Below are positions 1 through 6,173 of a stretch of 6,547 nt of DNA, piece after piece. A program made the translations under genes and the position numbers. The notes beneath the pieces were generated by a model. That model saw only the letters and a list, made by a program, of their open reading frames with translations. It was not told the origin of the DNA and made no database searches. The stretch is from JBBRFH01 sp038224615 (lineage in GTDB: Bacteria > Planctomycetota > Phycisphaerae > Tepidisphaerales > Tepidisphaeraceae), in contig JBBRFH010000201.1 in assembly GCA_038224615.1 (NCBI GenBank), forward strand, positions 1-6,547, written 5' to 3'. The first letter of the stretch is position 1; the number at the start of each line of letters is the position of its first letter.

Positions 1-1
1 C

Positions 2-373
2 GTGAAGTTCGCCCTGACGAATCCCGCCGTGCTCTTGGGCTACACCATCGACGGCGGAGACGGTGACGACATCATCACCGGTGGTCCGGCCAACGACACG
101 CTCATCGGCGGCAACGGCAACGATCGCATGGATGGCGGCAACGGTGACGACGCCCTCTACGGCGGTGACGGCAACGACGCCCTCTACGGCGGGCGCGGTA
201 ACGATATCCTCGTAGGCGGCACGGGCCGCAACATGCTGTTCGGCCAGGACGGCAATGACGTACTCGACGCTCGCGGCGGCAGCCGCGATATCCTGGACGG
301 CGGGGCTGGCTGGGATAAGGCCTGGGTTGATTTGTTCGATCAGCGCTCCAATATCGAGGAGTTGCTGGCCTGA
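2..373 (+). CDS. RTX-type calcium-binding repeat protein, C-terminal part (5' end outside window)
   Basis: This is the C-terminal part of a secreted protein of the hemolysin-type (RTX) calcium-binding repeat family. About eight nonapeptides of the form GGxGxDxLx run from residue 18 to about 100 (for example GGNGNDRMD, GGNGDDALY, GGDGNDALY, GGRGNDILV). In this family such repeats form a parallel beta-roll that binds Ca2+ outside the cell. The last repeats are less regular (GGTGRNMLF, then GQDGNDVLD), and the protein ends in a short non-repeat tail, WVDLFDQRSNIEELLA. The repeats are visible in the DNA as 27-bp units. The frame is open to the window edge and its first possible start is a GTG at base 2, so the gene almost certainly begins upstream and its N-terminal domains cannot be seen. 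The stop TGA is at 371-373 and is followed by a terminator. The full protein could be an adhesin, an enzyme or a surface-layer component. Confidence 0.9.
   Translation: MKFALTNPAVLLGYTIDGGDGDDIITGGPANDTLIGGNGNDRMDGGNGDDALYGGDGNDALYGGRGNDILVGGTGRNMLFGQDGNDVLDARGGSRDILDGGAGWDKAWVDLFDQRSNIEELLA
107..187 (+). repeat. 27-bp in-frame tandem repeats encoding RTX nonapeptides
   Basis: Three consecutive 27-bp units at 107-133, 134-160 and 161-187 each begin GGCGG and encode one nine-residue RTX repeat. The second and third units end in the same 14 bases (GACGCCCTCTAC preceded by AC) and differ at only a few positions. This suggests recent duplication or gene conversion within the array. More diverged units lie on both sides. 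Confidence 0.8.
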
Positions 374-385
374 GTTGGTTGTTCC

Positions 386-420
386 GGGGGCCGCCGTGGA
401 AATCGCGACGGCCTCCTTTT
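386..420 (+). terminator. Rho-independent terminator of the RTX gene
   Basis: The arm GGGGGCCG (386-393) pairs with CGGCCTCC (409-416), giving eight base pairs with one G-T wobble. Two further G-C pairs are possible after a mismatch, and the loop is about 10 nt. TTTT (417-420) follows directly. The hairpin starts 12 bases after the RTX stop codon, so it should end that transcript and separate it from the PEP-CTERM gene. Confidence 0.75.
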
Positions 421-452
421 AGACGTTCAGTTGTTGGTTGTTCCTTTTTTTC

Positions 453-458
453 GGAGGG
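453..458 (+). promoter_or_regulatory. Shine-Dalgarno site fixing the start of the PEP-CTERM gene
   Basis: GGAGGG lies four bases upstream of the ATG at 463. It decides between this start and the upstream in-frame ATG at 379. The 379 start would add 28 charged residues ahead of the signal peptide and would lie inside the terminator hairpin region. Confidence 0.8.
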
Positions 459-462
459 TTTT

Positions 463-1167
463 ATGCGTAAGAGTTTGTTGACGGGTATCGTGTCGGTCGT
501 AGCCCTGACGGCCGGTGCCCATGCGGGAATTATCTACGACAGCACGGTCTCCAGTATTACGGCCGGATCCATCTTCAGTTCCAATGTTCTGGACGATGGT
601 CGTCTGGTCAGCGGGAGCGGGCCGGTGACCTTTCGCGCGATGAACTTCGCGGTACAGAACGTGGATTCGGTTGCCCATACCGTCGATGCAGTGGTCACCT
701 TCTGGAACACTATGAGCCTCGGCGCCGGTGACGACACCGTCGTCAATAGCGGCAGCTTGGGGAGCTTTCAGTATCCCCTGGGCGAAATCGCTCCCGATTA
801 CGCGATTCACTATACCAGCCTGTTCAATCTGCCATCGGCCATTACGGTTCCGGACAGCAACTGGGGCGTGCAGATCTTCATCGTCAACGCCGGAACGACC
901 ACGGAATCAGGCACCAATGAGGTTGTGCCGCTGCTGACCTATGAGGCTCCCACCGTCGGCGCCACCAGCGAGGCCTATTGGGAAGATGCGTACAATCCCT
1001 ATGGCTCATTCACGGGCAAGGAACAGGTTGGAGCGAACGGTGCGGCCCCCTACGTCAACCTCTACCTCCAGCTCTCCGACACCGTCGTCCCCGAACCCAT
1101 GACCGCGGCGGGCATGATGCTACTCACTGGCCACATCCTCATGCGACGTTCGCGACGCCCCCTGTGA
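463..1167 (+). CDS. Secreted PEP-CTERM sorting-domain protein of unknown function
   Basis: This is a 234-residue exported protein. Residues 1-21 form a signal peptide: a positive MRKS start, a hydrophobic core and a cleavage-like AHA before GIIYD. The C-terminus has the tripartite PEP-CTERM signal: VPEP at 209-212, a hydrophobic stretch (MTAAGMMLLTGHILM) and a basic tail RRSRR. In this family exosortase recognises the signal and processes the protein at the membrane, usually in bacteria that make exopolysaccharide. The mature part (about residues 22-207) is rich in Ser, Thr, Val and Asn and looks like beta-sandwich material. It lacks cysteines and recognisable catalytic motifs, so I assign no function. 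The histidine inside the hydrophobic segment is slightly unusual. The start at 463 is chosen over 379 because it has a strong ribosome binding site and gives a clean signal peptide. No exosortase gene is in the window. Confidence 0.85.
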   Translation: MRKSLLTGIVSVVALTAGAHAGIIYDSTVSSITAGSIFSSNVLDDGRLVSGSGPVTFRAMNFAVQNVDSVAHTVDAVVTFWNTMSLGAGDDTVVNSGSLGSFQYPLGEIAPDYAIHYTSLFNLPSAITVPDSNWGVQIFIVNAGTTTESGTNEVVPLLTYEAPTVGATSEAYWEDAYNPYGSFTGKEQVGANGAAPYVNLYLQLSDTVVPEPMTAAGMMLLTGHILMRRSRRPL

Positions 1168-1233
1168 GCCCAGCAGCCAGCCGTTCGTGAAACAGCCCGT
1201 GGCGCGGTGCAGGCTGGATCATGCGGGCGGACA

Positions 1234-1392
1234 TCACTGCTCTGTCTCGACCCTTCGCCGAGCGCGTAAAGCGAGCGTGACGTCGTGCTTCAGCACCCGC
1301 AGTAGCATCCCCATCTCGCGATGCTTCGGCGACCGCGCCCGAAGGCTCGAACCCAGGTTCCGCTTGGTCAAGACGACAGGGACATATTGTTC
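1234..1392 (-). pseudogene. C-terminal remnant of a DDE transposase (IS4/IS5-superfamily type)
   Basis: Read on the - strand, the frame ending with TGA at 1234-1236 encodes 52 residues. They include TKRNLGSSLRAR, then a REM, then LLRVLKHDVTLAL. This matches the remembered C-terminal pattern of DDE_Tnp_1-type transposases, roughly 'KRxLGxSLRxRxxxxxxxExLLRVLxHNV', where the Glu is the last catalytic acid and the helix after it ends the protein. The frame is open back only to a stop at 1417-1419, so the N-terminal domain and the two catalytic Asp residues are missing. The assignment rests on pattern memory. The exact IS family is uncertain and a chance resemblance is not excluded. Confidence 0.55.
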
Positions 1393-1472
1393 AAGTAGTG
1401 GCCCGCGAGTGACAATTCATGGTCCTTCGCTATTTTGAAGCCAATCGGACTTGGGAAGGTGAAGCCTAACCA

Positions 1473-1676
1473 ATGGAATTGATCGTCAGAGACCGGGAAA
1501 CCATCCAGGCTGGCCTGCTGGCCTACTACGATCACCCAATCACGACGGCGGCGTTGGAAGGCACGAACAACAAGATCCGGACGCTGCAACGCCAGGCGTA
1601 CAAGTTGCGGGATCGGGAATTCTTCAAGCTGAGAATCTATGCGCTGCACGAAACCAAGTACGCATTAGTCGGATGA
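1473..1676 (+). pseudogene. C-terminal remnant of an ISL3-family transposase
   Basis: The 67-residue frame ends in a block typical of ISL3-family (DDE_Tnp_ISL3) transposases: LLAYYDHPITTAALEG, NNKIRTLQRQAY, then FKLRIYALHETKYALVG at the natural C-terminus. The Glu of LEGTNNK corresponds to the last acid of the catalytic triad. Full-length members have roughly 400 or more residues, so more than four fifths is missing, including both catalytic Asp residues. An in-frame TAA at 1467-1469 lies just before the ATG, so this ATG is the first Met after the break and not a true start. The motif usually written AYGYRD or AYGFRD reads AYKLRD here, consistent with decay. It is surely non-functional on its own. 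The family call is strong. Confidence 0.85.
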
Positions 1677-1719
1677 ACCAAATTAAAGCTCTCGGTGATG
1701 ACCGTGGGTTCGTCGATGA

Positions 1720-1833
1720 CATCCGCGCCACGCCGTAGAATGGATGACGCAGATACTTCTCGTCCAGCAGTCGCATCAGTTGAAGATTTCCCATGATTTG
1801 ACCAGAAGTTCCACCATAGCTTCCTGTTAGCAA
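1720..1833 (-). pseudogene. Fragment of an IS3-family OrfB transposase
   Basis: The - strand frame beginning at 1833 contains NLQLMRLLDEKYLRHPFYG followed by VARM (conserved part 1788-1720). This is the well-known N-terminal block of IS3-family OrfB, where '(N/D)LxLMRxIDExYLxxPFYGxRRM' precedes the rve integrase domain. The resemblance stops at 1720, and no integrase DDE core follows. The remaining frame to 1624 runs antisense across the end of the ISL3 remnant. The piece therefore appears to have been cut when, or after, the ISL3 element arrived. The 5' side stops 8 bp from the palindrome at 1841-1870. Non-functional. Confidence 0.65.
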
Positions 1834-1840
1834 ATTGCAC

Positions 1841-1870
1841 GGAGCCGGCTGGACGTGTCCAGCCGGCTCC
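1841..1870 (-). terminator. Perfect 30-bp palindrome, probable groEL terminator hairpin
   Basis: GGAGCCGGCTGGAC (1841-1854), a GT spacer, then GTCCAGCCGGCTCC (1857-1870) form a 14-bp inverted repeat without a mismatch. It lies 34 bp past the groEL stop codon on the - strand, a normal place for a transcription terminator, and the hairpin would be very stable. No clear T-run follows: the downstream - strand sequence is GTGCAATTTGC. It may therefore act as a weak intrinsic terminator, as an RNA-stabilising 3' hairpin, or as a barrier in both directions. Confidence 0.55.
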
Positions 1871-1904
1871 GAGAGTCAGAGTGCTCTGCAAGGCGATGAG
1901 AAGC

Positions 1905-3584
<1,680 letters not shown>

Positions 3585-3603
3585 TGTTGGTATCTCCGAA
3601 TCA

Positions 3604-3617
3604 CTGCCGCACGGCAG
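3604..3617 (-). other. Short inverted repeat just upstream of groEL
   Basis: CTGCCG (3604-3609) and CGGCAG (3612-3617) form a 6-bp stem separated by only two bases. It sits 20 bp before the groEL start and 7 bp from its GGAG ribosome binding site, so a hairpin here could affect groEL translation. The two-base loop is too tight for RNA, which would need to open the innermost pair. Significance is uncertain. Confidence 0.3.
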
Positions 3618-3619
3618 CG

Positions 3620-3713
3620 GTTACTTGTTATTTGTGACTTGTTACTTGCGGTTCACTGGCATCCTCGTCGCTTCACTGTTGCGCCAAGTAACCAGTAACA
3701 AGTAACCAGTAAC
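3620..3713. repeat. Inverted pair of heptamer tandem repeats between groES and groEL
   Basis: The left arm holds four tandem 7-mers: GTTACTT (3620), GTTATTT (3627), GTGACTT (3634) and GTTACTT (3641). After a 38-bp spacer, the right arm holds four complementary 7-mers: AAGTAAC (3686), CAGTAAC (3693), AAGTAAC (3700) and CAGTAAC (3707). The two 28-bp arms can pair over nearly their whole length with a few mismatches. The element fills most of the groES-groEL gap, so the operon transcript would carry a long hairpin there. A related element lies upstream of groES. Tandem heptamer repeats (STRRs) are known from cyanobacteria, but I do not recognise this sequence as a named family. Confidence 0.8.
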
Positions 3714-3731
3714 GCTCTTCACCGAGCCAAT

Positions 3732-4022
3732 TTACTCGACCACCGCAAGGACGTCTTCCTCGCTCATGATCAGGACTTCTTCGCCGTCGATCTTGATTTC
3801 GGTGCCGGCGTAGCTGGTGAAGAGGACTTCGTCGCCCTTCTTGACCGCGAAGGGCTGGCGCTCGCCGTTTTCGAGGCGTTTGCCGTCGCCGATGGCGAGG
3901 ACCTTGCCGCGCTTGGGCTTTTCCTTGGCCGAGTCGGGCAGGACGATGCCCGACTTGGTCTTGGTTTCGGCTTCCACGCGCTTAACGAGAATGTTGCCTC
4001 CGAGAGGACGAAGCTTGGCCAT
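3732..4022 (-). CDS. groES: 10-kDa co-chaperonin GroES
   Basis: GroES is the heptameric lid that caps the GroEL ring. The protein has 96 residues, the normal family length. It shows the N-terminal KLRPLGGNILVKRVE strand, the mobile loop that docks on GroEL (ETKTKSGIVLPDSAKEKP, about 18-35, with the hydrophobic IVL contact), the VLAIGDG turn, and VKKGDEVLFTSYAGTEIKI in the second half of the beta-barrel. The start is set at MAKLRP (ATG at 4022-4020), because AGGAG lies 8 bp upstream. The earlier in-frame GTG at 4031 overlaps that ribosome binding site and would add only MII. It is the first gene of the chaperonin operon and lies 125 bp downstream of the receiver-domain gene. Heptamer-repeat elements flank it on both sides. 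Confidence 0.98.
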   Translation of the reverse strand: MAKLRPLGGNILVKRVEAETKTKSGIVLPDSAKEKPKRGKVLAIGDGKRLENGERQPFAVKKGDEVLFTSYAGTEIKIDGEEVLIMSEEDVLAVVE

Positions 4023-4030
4023 TATGATCA

Positions 4031-4035
4031 CTCCT
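4031..4035 (-). promoter_or_regulatory. Shine-Dalgarno site of groES
   Basis: AGGAG on the - strand sits 8 bp ahead of the ATG at 4022. It excludes the longer GTG start, which falls inside this site, and so defines the 96-residue GroES. Confidence 0.85.
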
Positions 4036-4041
4036 TGTGTC

Positions 4042-4137
4042 GTTGCTTGATGCTGGTTACTGGTGCCTTGTTACTTGGCTGAACTCGTTTCCGTCTGGCG
4101 GTTCGTCCCAAGTAACAAGTGACGAGCAACCAGTGAC
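4042..4137. repeat. Second inverted heptamer-repeat element, upstream of groES
   Basis: The left arm reads as 7-mers GTTGCTT (4042), GATGCTG (4049), GTTACTG (4056), GTGCCTT (4063) and GTTACTT (4070). After a 29-bp spacer the right arm reads AAGTAAC (4110), AAGTGAC (4117), GAGCAAC (4124) and CAGTGAC (4131). The best pairing is 12 bp without mismatch: CTTGTTACTTGG at 4067-4078 with CCAAGTAACAAG at 4108-4119. The outer units have drifted and pair poorly. The element occupies most of the gap between the receiver-gene stop and groES, where the chaperonin promoter would be expected. Its unit, layout and spacer motif GCGGTTC (4098-4104) match those of the copy between groES and groEL (GCGGTTC at 3648-3654). 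Confidence 0.75.
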
Positions 4138-4147
4138 AATCTTTCGT

Positions 4148-4564
4148 TTAGCCGGGCCACCGATCCCGGTAATGCCGCTTGATGACCCGCGCCAGCGAGT
4201 CAAGCAGCACGTTGAAATCGACCGGCTTGCTGAGCACGCTGAACACATGCAGTTGCAGCGCCTCGTGCATGAGCTGGTCGGTCAGGTGGTCGGCCAGCAT
4301 GATCGCCGGGATGACTCTGCCCTTGGGAAGCTGGTGCATCATCTTGACCACCTGCATCCCGCCAAGCTGGGGCATTCCCGCATCGAGGACGGCAACATGA
4401 ATGTCGCCGTGCTCCACGACATCGAGCACGTCCCGACCTGTGCGCACAGACACGGTCCGCACGCCCTGAGGCTCCAGGAGCCCGCGGACGGTGCGGTGCC
4501 ACTCCTCCTGCTCGTTGGCGAGCAGAACGGTGAGGCGATTGTTGTGCTGGGTCGATGTCGTCAT
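4148..4564 (-). CDS. Stand-alone receiver-domain protein (CheY-like, atypical active site)
   Basis: This 138-residue protein is a single response-regulator receiver domain with no DNA-binding or enzymatic output domain. Two of the usual conserved positions are present: the phospho-acceptor Asp61 in VAVLDAGMP, and Lys113 in VLSKPVD. Two others are altered. The acidic pair after strand 1 (normally DD or ED) reads Asn17-Glu18 in VLLANEQEEW, and the Thr/Ser after strand 4 (normally MLTA) appears to be Ala91 in IMLADHL. Phosphorylation may therefore be weak or absent, or the output may be phosphorylation-independent. The start at 4564 is preferred over 4717. It has AAGGG 6 bp upstream and puts strand 1 near the N-terminus, whereas the longer form adds 51 residues without a recognisable domain. 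No histidine kinase is in the window. It reads in the same direction as groES, 125 bp downstream, but probably as a separate unit. Confidence 0.88.
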   Translation of the reverse strand: MTTSTQHNNRLTVLLANEQEEWHRTVRGLLEPQGVRTVSVRTGRDVLDVVEHGDIHVAVLDAGMPQLGGMQVVKMMHQLPKGRVIPAIMLADHLTDQLMHEALQLHVFSVLSKPVDFNVLLDSLARVIKRHYRDRWPG

Positions 4565-4874
4565 AGGACACCCTTCGCGGACAGCCCGCAGAGGTTCCTC
4601 AAGACGCAATAACAACGGGTGTGCCAGAACTACACTTCGCCGGACAATATGTAAGTCGTTCTTTGATAAATGTTTACGGAGCTGCGGCTGGATGCTTCCG
4701 TGGGCACCCAATGTCAAAGGTGACAGTAAGTCCGGGAGTCCCTGTCAACCTGACAGGATGGGAAACATGCCCTTCGGGCTTCCGCGAAACGGAAATCCCC
4801 AGTTCGGAGCCGTCGATTCGCGGGATCTCGAAGGGCACGATCCGATGATTAACGCCGCGCGCCTTGGTCTGTGG
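4565..4874. other. 310-bp intergenic region with clustered inverted repeats
   Basis: No gene is visible between the receiver gene and cinA, both on the - strand. An AT-rich patch at about 4645-4680 could hold the receiver-gene promoter, but I could not find -35 and -10 boxes with acceptable spacing. From 4712 to 4837 there is a run of inverted repeats. They are two TGTCA/TGACA dyads (listed separately), GCCC-TTC-GGGC (4769-4779), TTCCG-N5-CGGAA (4780-4794), and a longer-range pair TGCCCTTCG (4768-4776) with CGAAGGGCA (4829-4837). The last pair competes with the GCCC hairpin. This may be a leader, the 3' end of the cinA transcript, a small RNA or a decayed mobile element. Confidence 0.5.
4712..4757. 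promoter_or_regulatory. Paired TGTCA-N3/4-TGACA dyads, possible operator
   Basis: TGTCA-aagg-TGACA (4712-4725) is followed by CCTGTCA-acc-TGACAGG (4741-4757). The two dyads share the same half-sites, and their centres are about 30 bp apart, close to three turns of DNA. This spacing would suit two dimers bound on one face, about 150 bp upstream of the receiver-gene start. The second dyad is also a perfect 7-bp hairpin in RNA. The regulator is unknown. Confidence 0.35.
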
Positions 4875-4881
4875 TCAGACC
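4866..4881 (-). terminator. Small hairpin over the cinA stop codon
   Basis: GGTCTG (4866-4871) pairs with CAGACC (4876-4881) around a four-base loop, and the cinA TGA lies inside it. No T-run follows on the - strand, so it is at best a weak or factor-dependent end signal. Confidence 0.25.
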
Positions 4882-6134
4882 GGGAGCGGCTTCCCCAATA
4901 GGTGGAACCGGAGCATGGTCAGCGCCATCTTGGCGGCGCGGTCGCGGACCATGTCGCGGGCCCCGTGGAAGACGAACTTGCGGGCGTAGGTTTCGCGCGC
5001 CGAGGCAAGCGCCAGGCAAACGGTACCGACCGGCTTCTCGGCGGTTCCGCCGTCGGGTCCGGCAATGCCGCTGATGCTGATGCCGACGTTCGCCCCGCTG
5101 CGGGCGCGGGCGCCGTCGGCCATCTCGATAACGGTCTGCTCGGAAACCGCTCCGTGAGCGTCGAGCGTCGATTGCGCGACGCCGAGCTGCGCGACCTTGG
5201 CGTCGTTGGTGTAGGTCACCCAGCCCTGCTTGAAGTAAGCACTTGAGCCGGGCGTGTCGGTCAGCAGCTTCGCGAGCAGCCCTCCCGTGCAGCTTTCTGC
5301 GGTGGCGATGGTGGTCGCTACGCCGGCGTTGCTGGTCAGCAGTGCATGAATCACGTCGACGAGGGACTGCCCGTCCTCCCCGAAGACCATCTCGCCCAAC
5401 GCGGCGCGACAGTCATCGACCGTTCGGGTGATTTCGCGCGTCGCGCGGTCGAGCGTCTCGAAGCGGGCATTCACGCGGAGTGAAACGAGACCTGCCGCAA
5501 CGGTCGTGCCGACGCTGGGGTTGCGCCCGCGCTGCATGAGGGCGCCGAGGCGCTCGGCGACGGTGCTCTCGCCGGCTCCGAAGGTGTGCAGCGTCTTCTG
5601 CAGGATGACCGCCCCGCCGCTGCGCTCGCGGACCCAGGGCAGCACGTCGCTGCTGAACATCGCCTTCATCTCGCGCGGGACGCCGGGCGTCGAGAAGATC
5701 TCGCACGATCCGAGCTTGGTGCGGATTCCGGCGGCGGTGCCGCAGGTGTTCCATAGCATCGTTGCGCCGCGCGGGAGCATCGCCTGGATGCGATTGGTCT
5801 GCGGCATTGTTCGGCCGAGCGTGTCGAAAAAGCCTTGCATCTGGGCAAGCCATTTCGCATTGATCTCCAGGGGCGCGTTCATCACCGCGGCAATGGCCTG
5901 GCGTGTGAGGTCGTCCTCGGTCGGTCCGATCCCGCCGGAGATAATCAGGACGTCGGCCGACTGTGCCGCATCGTGGATCGCCTGTTCGACCGCGCGTTGA
6001 TCGTCGCCGACAGTCTTGTGAGCAACGATGTCGCAGCCGACGGACGCAAGTTGCTGGCTGATCCAGGCGCTGTTGGTGTCGACGGTCTGCCCGAGGACAA
6101 GTTCGTCGCCGATGCTGAGGAGGTAGGCGTTCAT
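4875..6134 (-). CDS. cinA: CinA-family protein: nucleotide-binding N-domain plus NMN amidohydrolase
   Basis: The protein has 419 residues, the normal length for two-domain CinA. The N-terminal COG1058/MoCF-like domain (about 1-170) shows LLSIGDELVLGQTVDTNS at 5-22 and the phosphate-binding loop SGGIGPTEDDLT at 66-77. In characterised members this domain has ADP-ribose pyrophosphatase activity. The C-terminal CinA/PncC domain (about 260-415) shows ATAESCTGGLLAKLLT at 277-292, PGSSAYFKQGWVTYTNDAK at 295-313 and GISISGIAGPDGGTAEKPVG at 351-370. This domain deamidates nicotinamide mononucleotide to nicotinate mononucleotide and so recycles pyridine nucleotides. The 'competence/damage-inducible' name comes from its link with recA and comFA in Gram-positive bacteria, and no such genes are nearby here. 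The ATG at 6134 has no clear ribosome binding site. Because it lies 39 bp after the upstream gene, translation may depend partly on that gene. All key motifs are intact. Confidence 0.97.
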   Translation of the reverse strand: MNAYLLSIGDELVLGQTVDTNSAWISQQLASVGCDIVAHKTVGDDQRAVEQAIHDAAQSADVLIISGGIGPTEDDLTRQAIAAVMNAPLEINAKWLAQMQGFFDTLGRTMPQTNRIQAMLPRGATMLWNTCGTAAGIRTKLGSCEIFSTPGVPREMKAMFSSDVLPWVRERSGGAVILQKTLHTFGAGESTVAERLGALMQRGRNPSVGTTVAAGLVSLRVNARFETLDRATREITRTVDDCRAALGEMVFGEDGQSLVDVIHALLTSNAGVATTIATAESCTGGLLAKLLTDTPGSSAYFKQGWVTYTNDAKVAQLGVAQSTLDAHGAVSEQTVIEMADGARARSGANVGISISGIAGPDGGTAEKPVGTVCLALASARETYARKFVFHGARDMVRDRAAKMALTMLRFHLLGKPLPV

Positions 6135-6173
6135 GCGAGTGAGTCCAGGAGCTGGGCTGAGACCGGGGCGTTA

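Larger units (their letters stand above)
1168..1904. other. Gene-free stretch made of insertion-sequence debris
   Basis: No intact gene is visible in these 737 bases. They hold three short transposase fragments of different families and orientations (described separately) and a perfect palindrome next to the groEL end. The ORFs that can be drawn here, such as 1187-1438 on the + strand, show no family resemblance and run antisense to a transposase fragment. I could not find complete terminal inverted repeats or target-site duplications by eye. The first 66 bases (1168-1233) and the stretch 1417-1472 contain nothing I can identify. Confidence 0.7.

Noticed and set aside
434..444. Direct repeat of TTGGTTGTTCC (375-385 and 434-444) flanking the terminator
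   Set aside because: At 11 bp of low complexity, with no element between the copies except the terminator, it is probably chance or a small duplication.
379..462. N-terminal extension of the PEP-CTERM protein to the ATG at 379
   Set aside because: It would put 28 arginine-rich residues before the signal peptide and start within the terminator region. GGAGGG precedes the ATG at 463.
1187..1438. Open frame of 83 codons on the + strand
   Set aside because: It has no recognisable domain and odd composition, and it overlaps the antisense DDE transposase remnant, which has recognisable motifs.
1368..1649. Open frame of 93 codons on the - strand
   Set aside because: It is antisense to the ISL3 transposase remnant, whose + strand translation matches a known family.
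3620..3713. CRISPR-like array between groES and groEL
   Set aside because: The units are contiguous 7-mers with no spacers between them and are arranged as an inverted pair, not as direct repeats of 20 or more bases.
4037..4612. Open frame of 191 codons on the + strand across the receiver gene
   Set aside because: It is antisense to a recognisable receiver domain and begins inside the heptamer-repeat element.
4565..4717. N-terminal extension of the receiver protein to the ATG at 4717
   Set aside because: The extra 51 residues carry no domain, and the inner ATG at 4564 has AAGGG at a good distance and gives a standard receiver start.
5428..6000. Open frame of 190 codons on the + strand inside cinA
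   Set aside because: It is a shadow frame. The opposite strand encodes a full-length CinA with all motifs.
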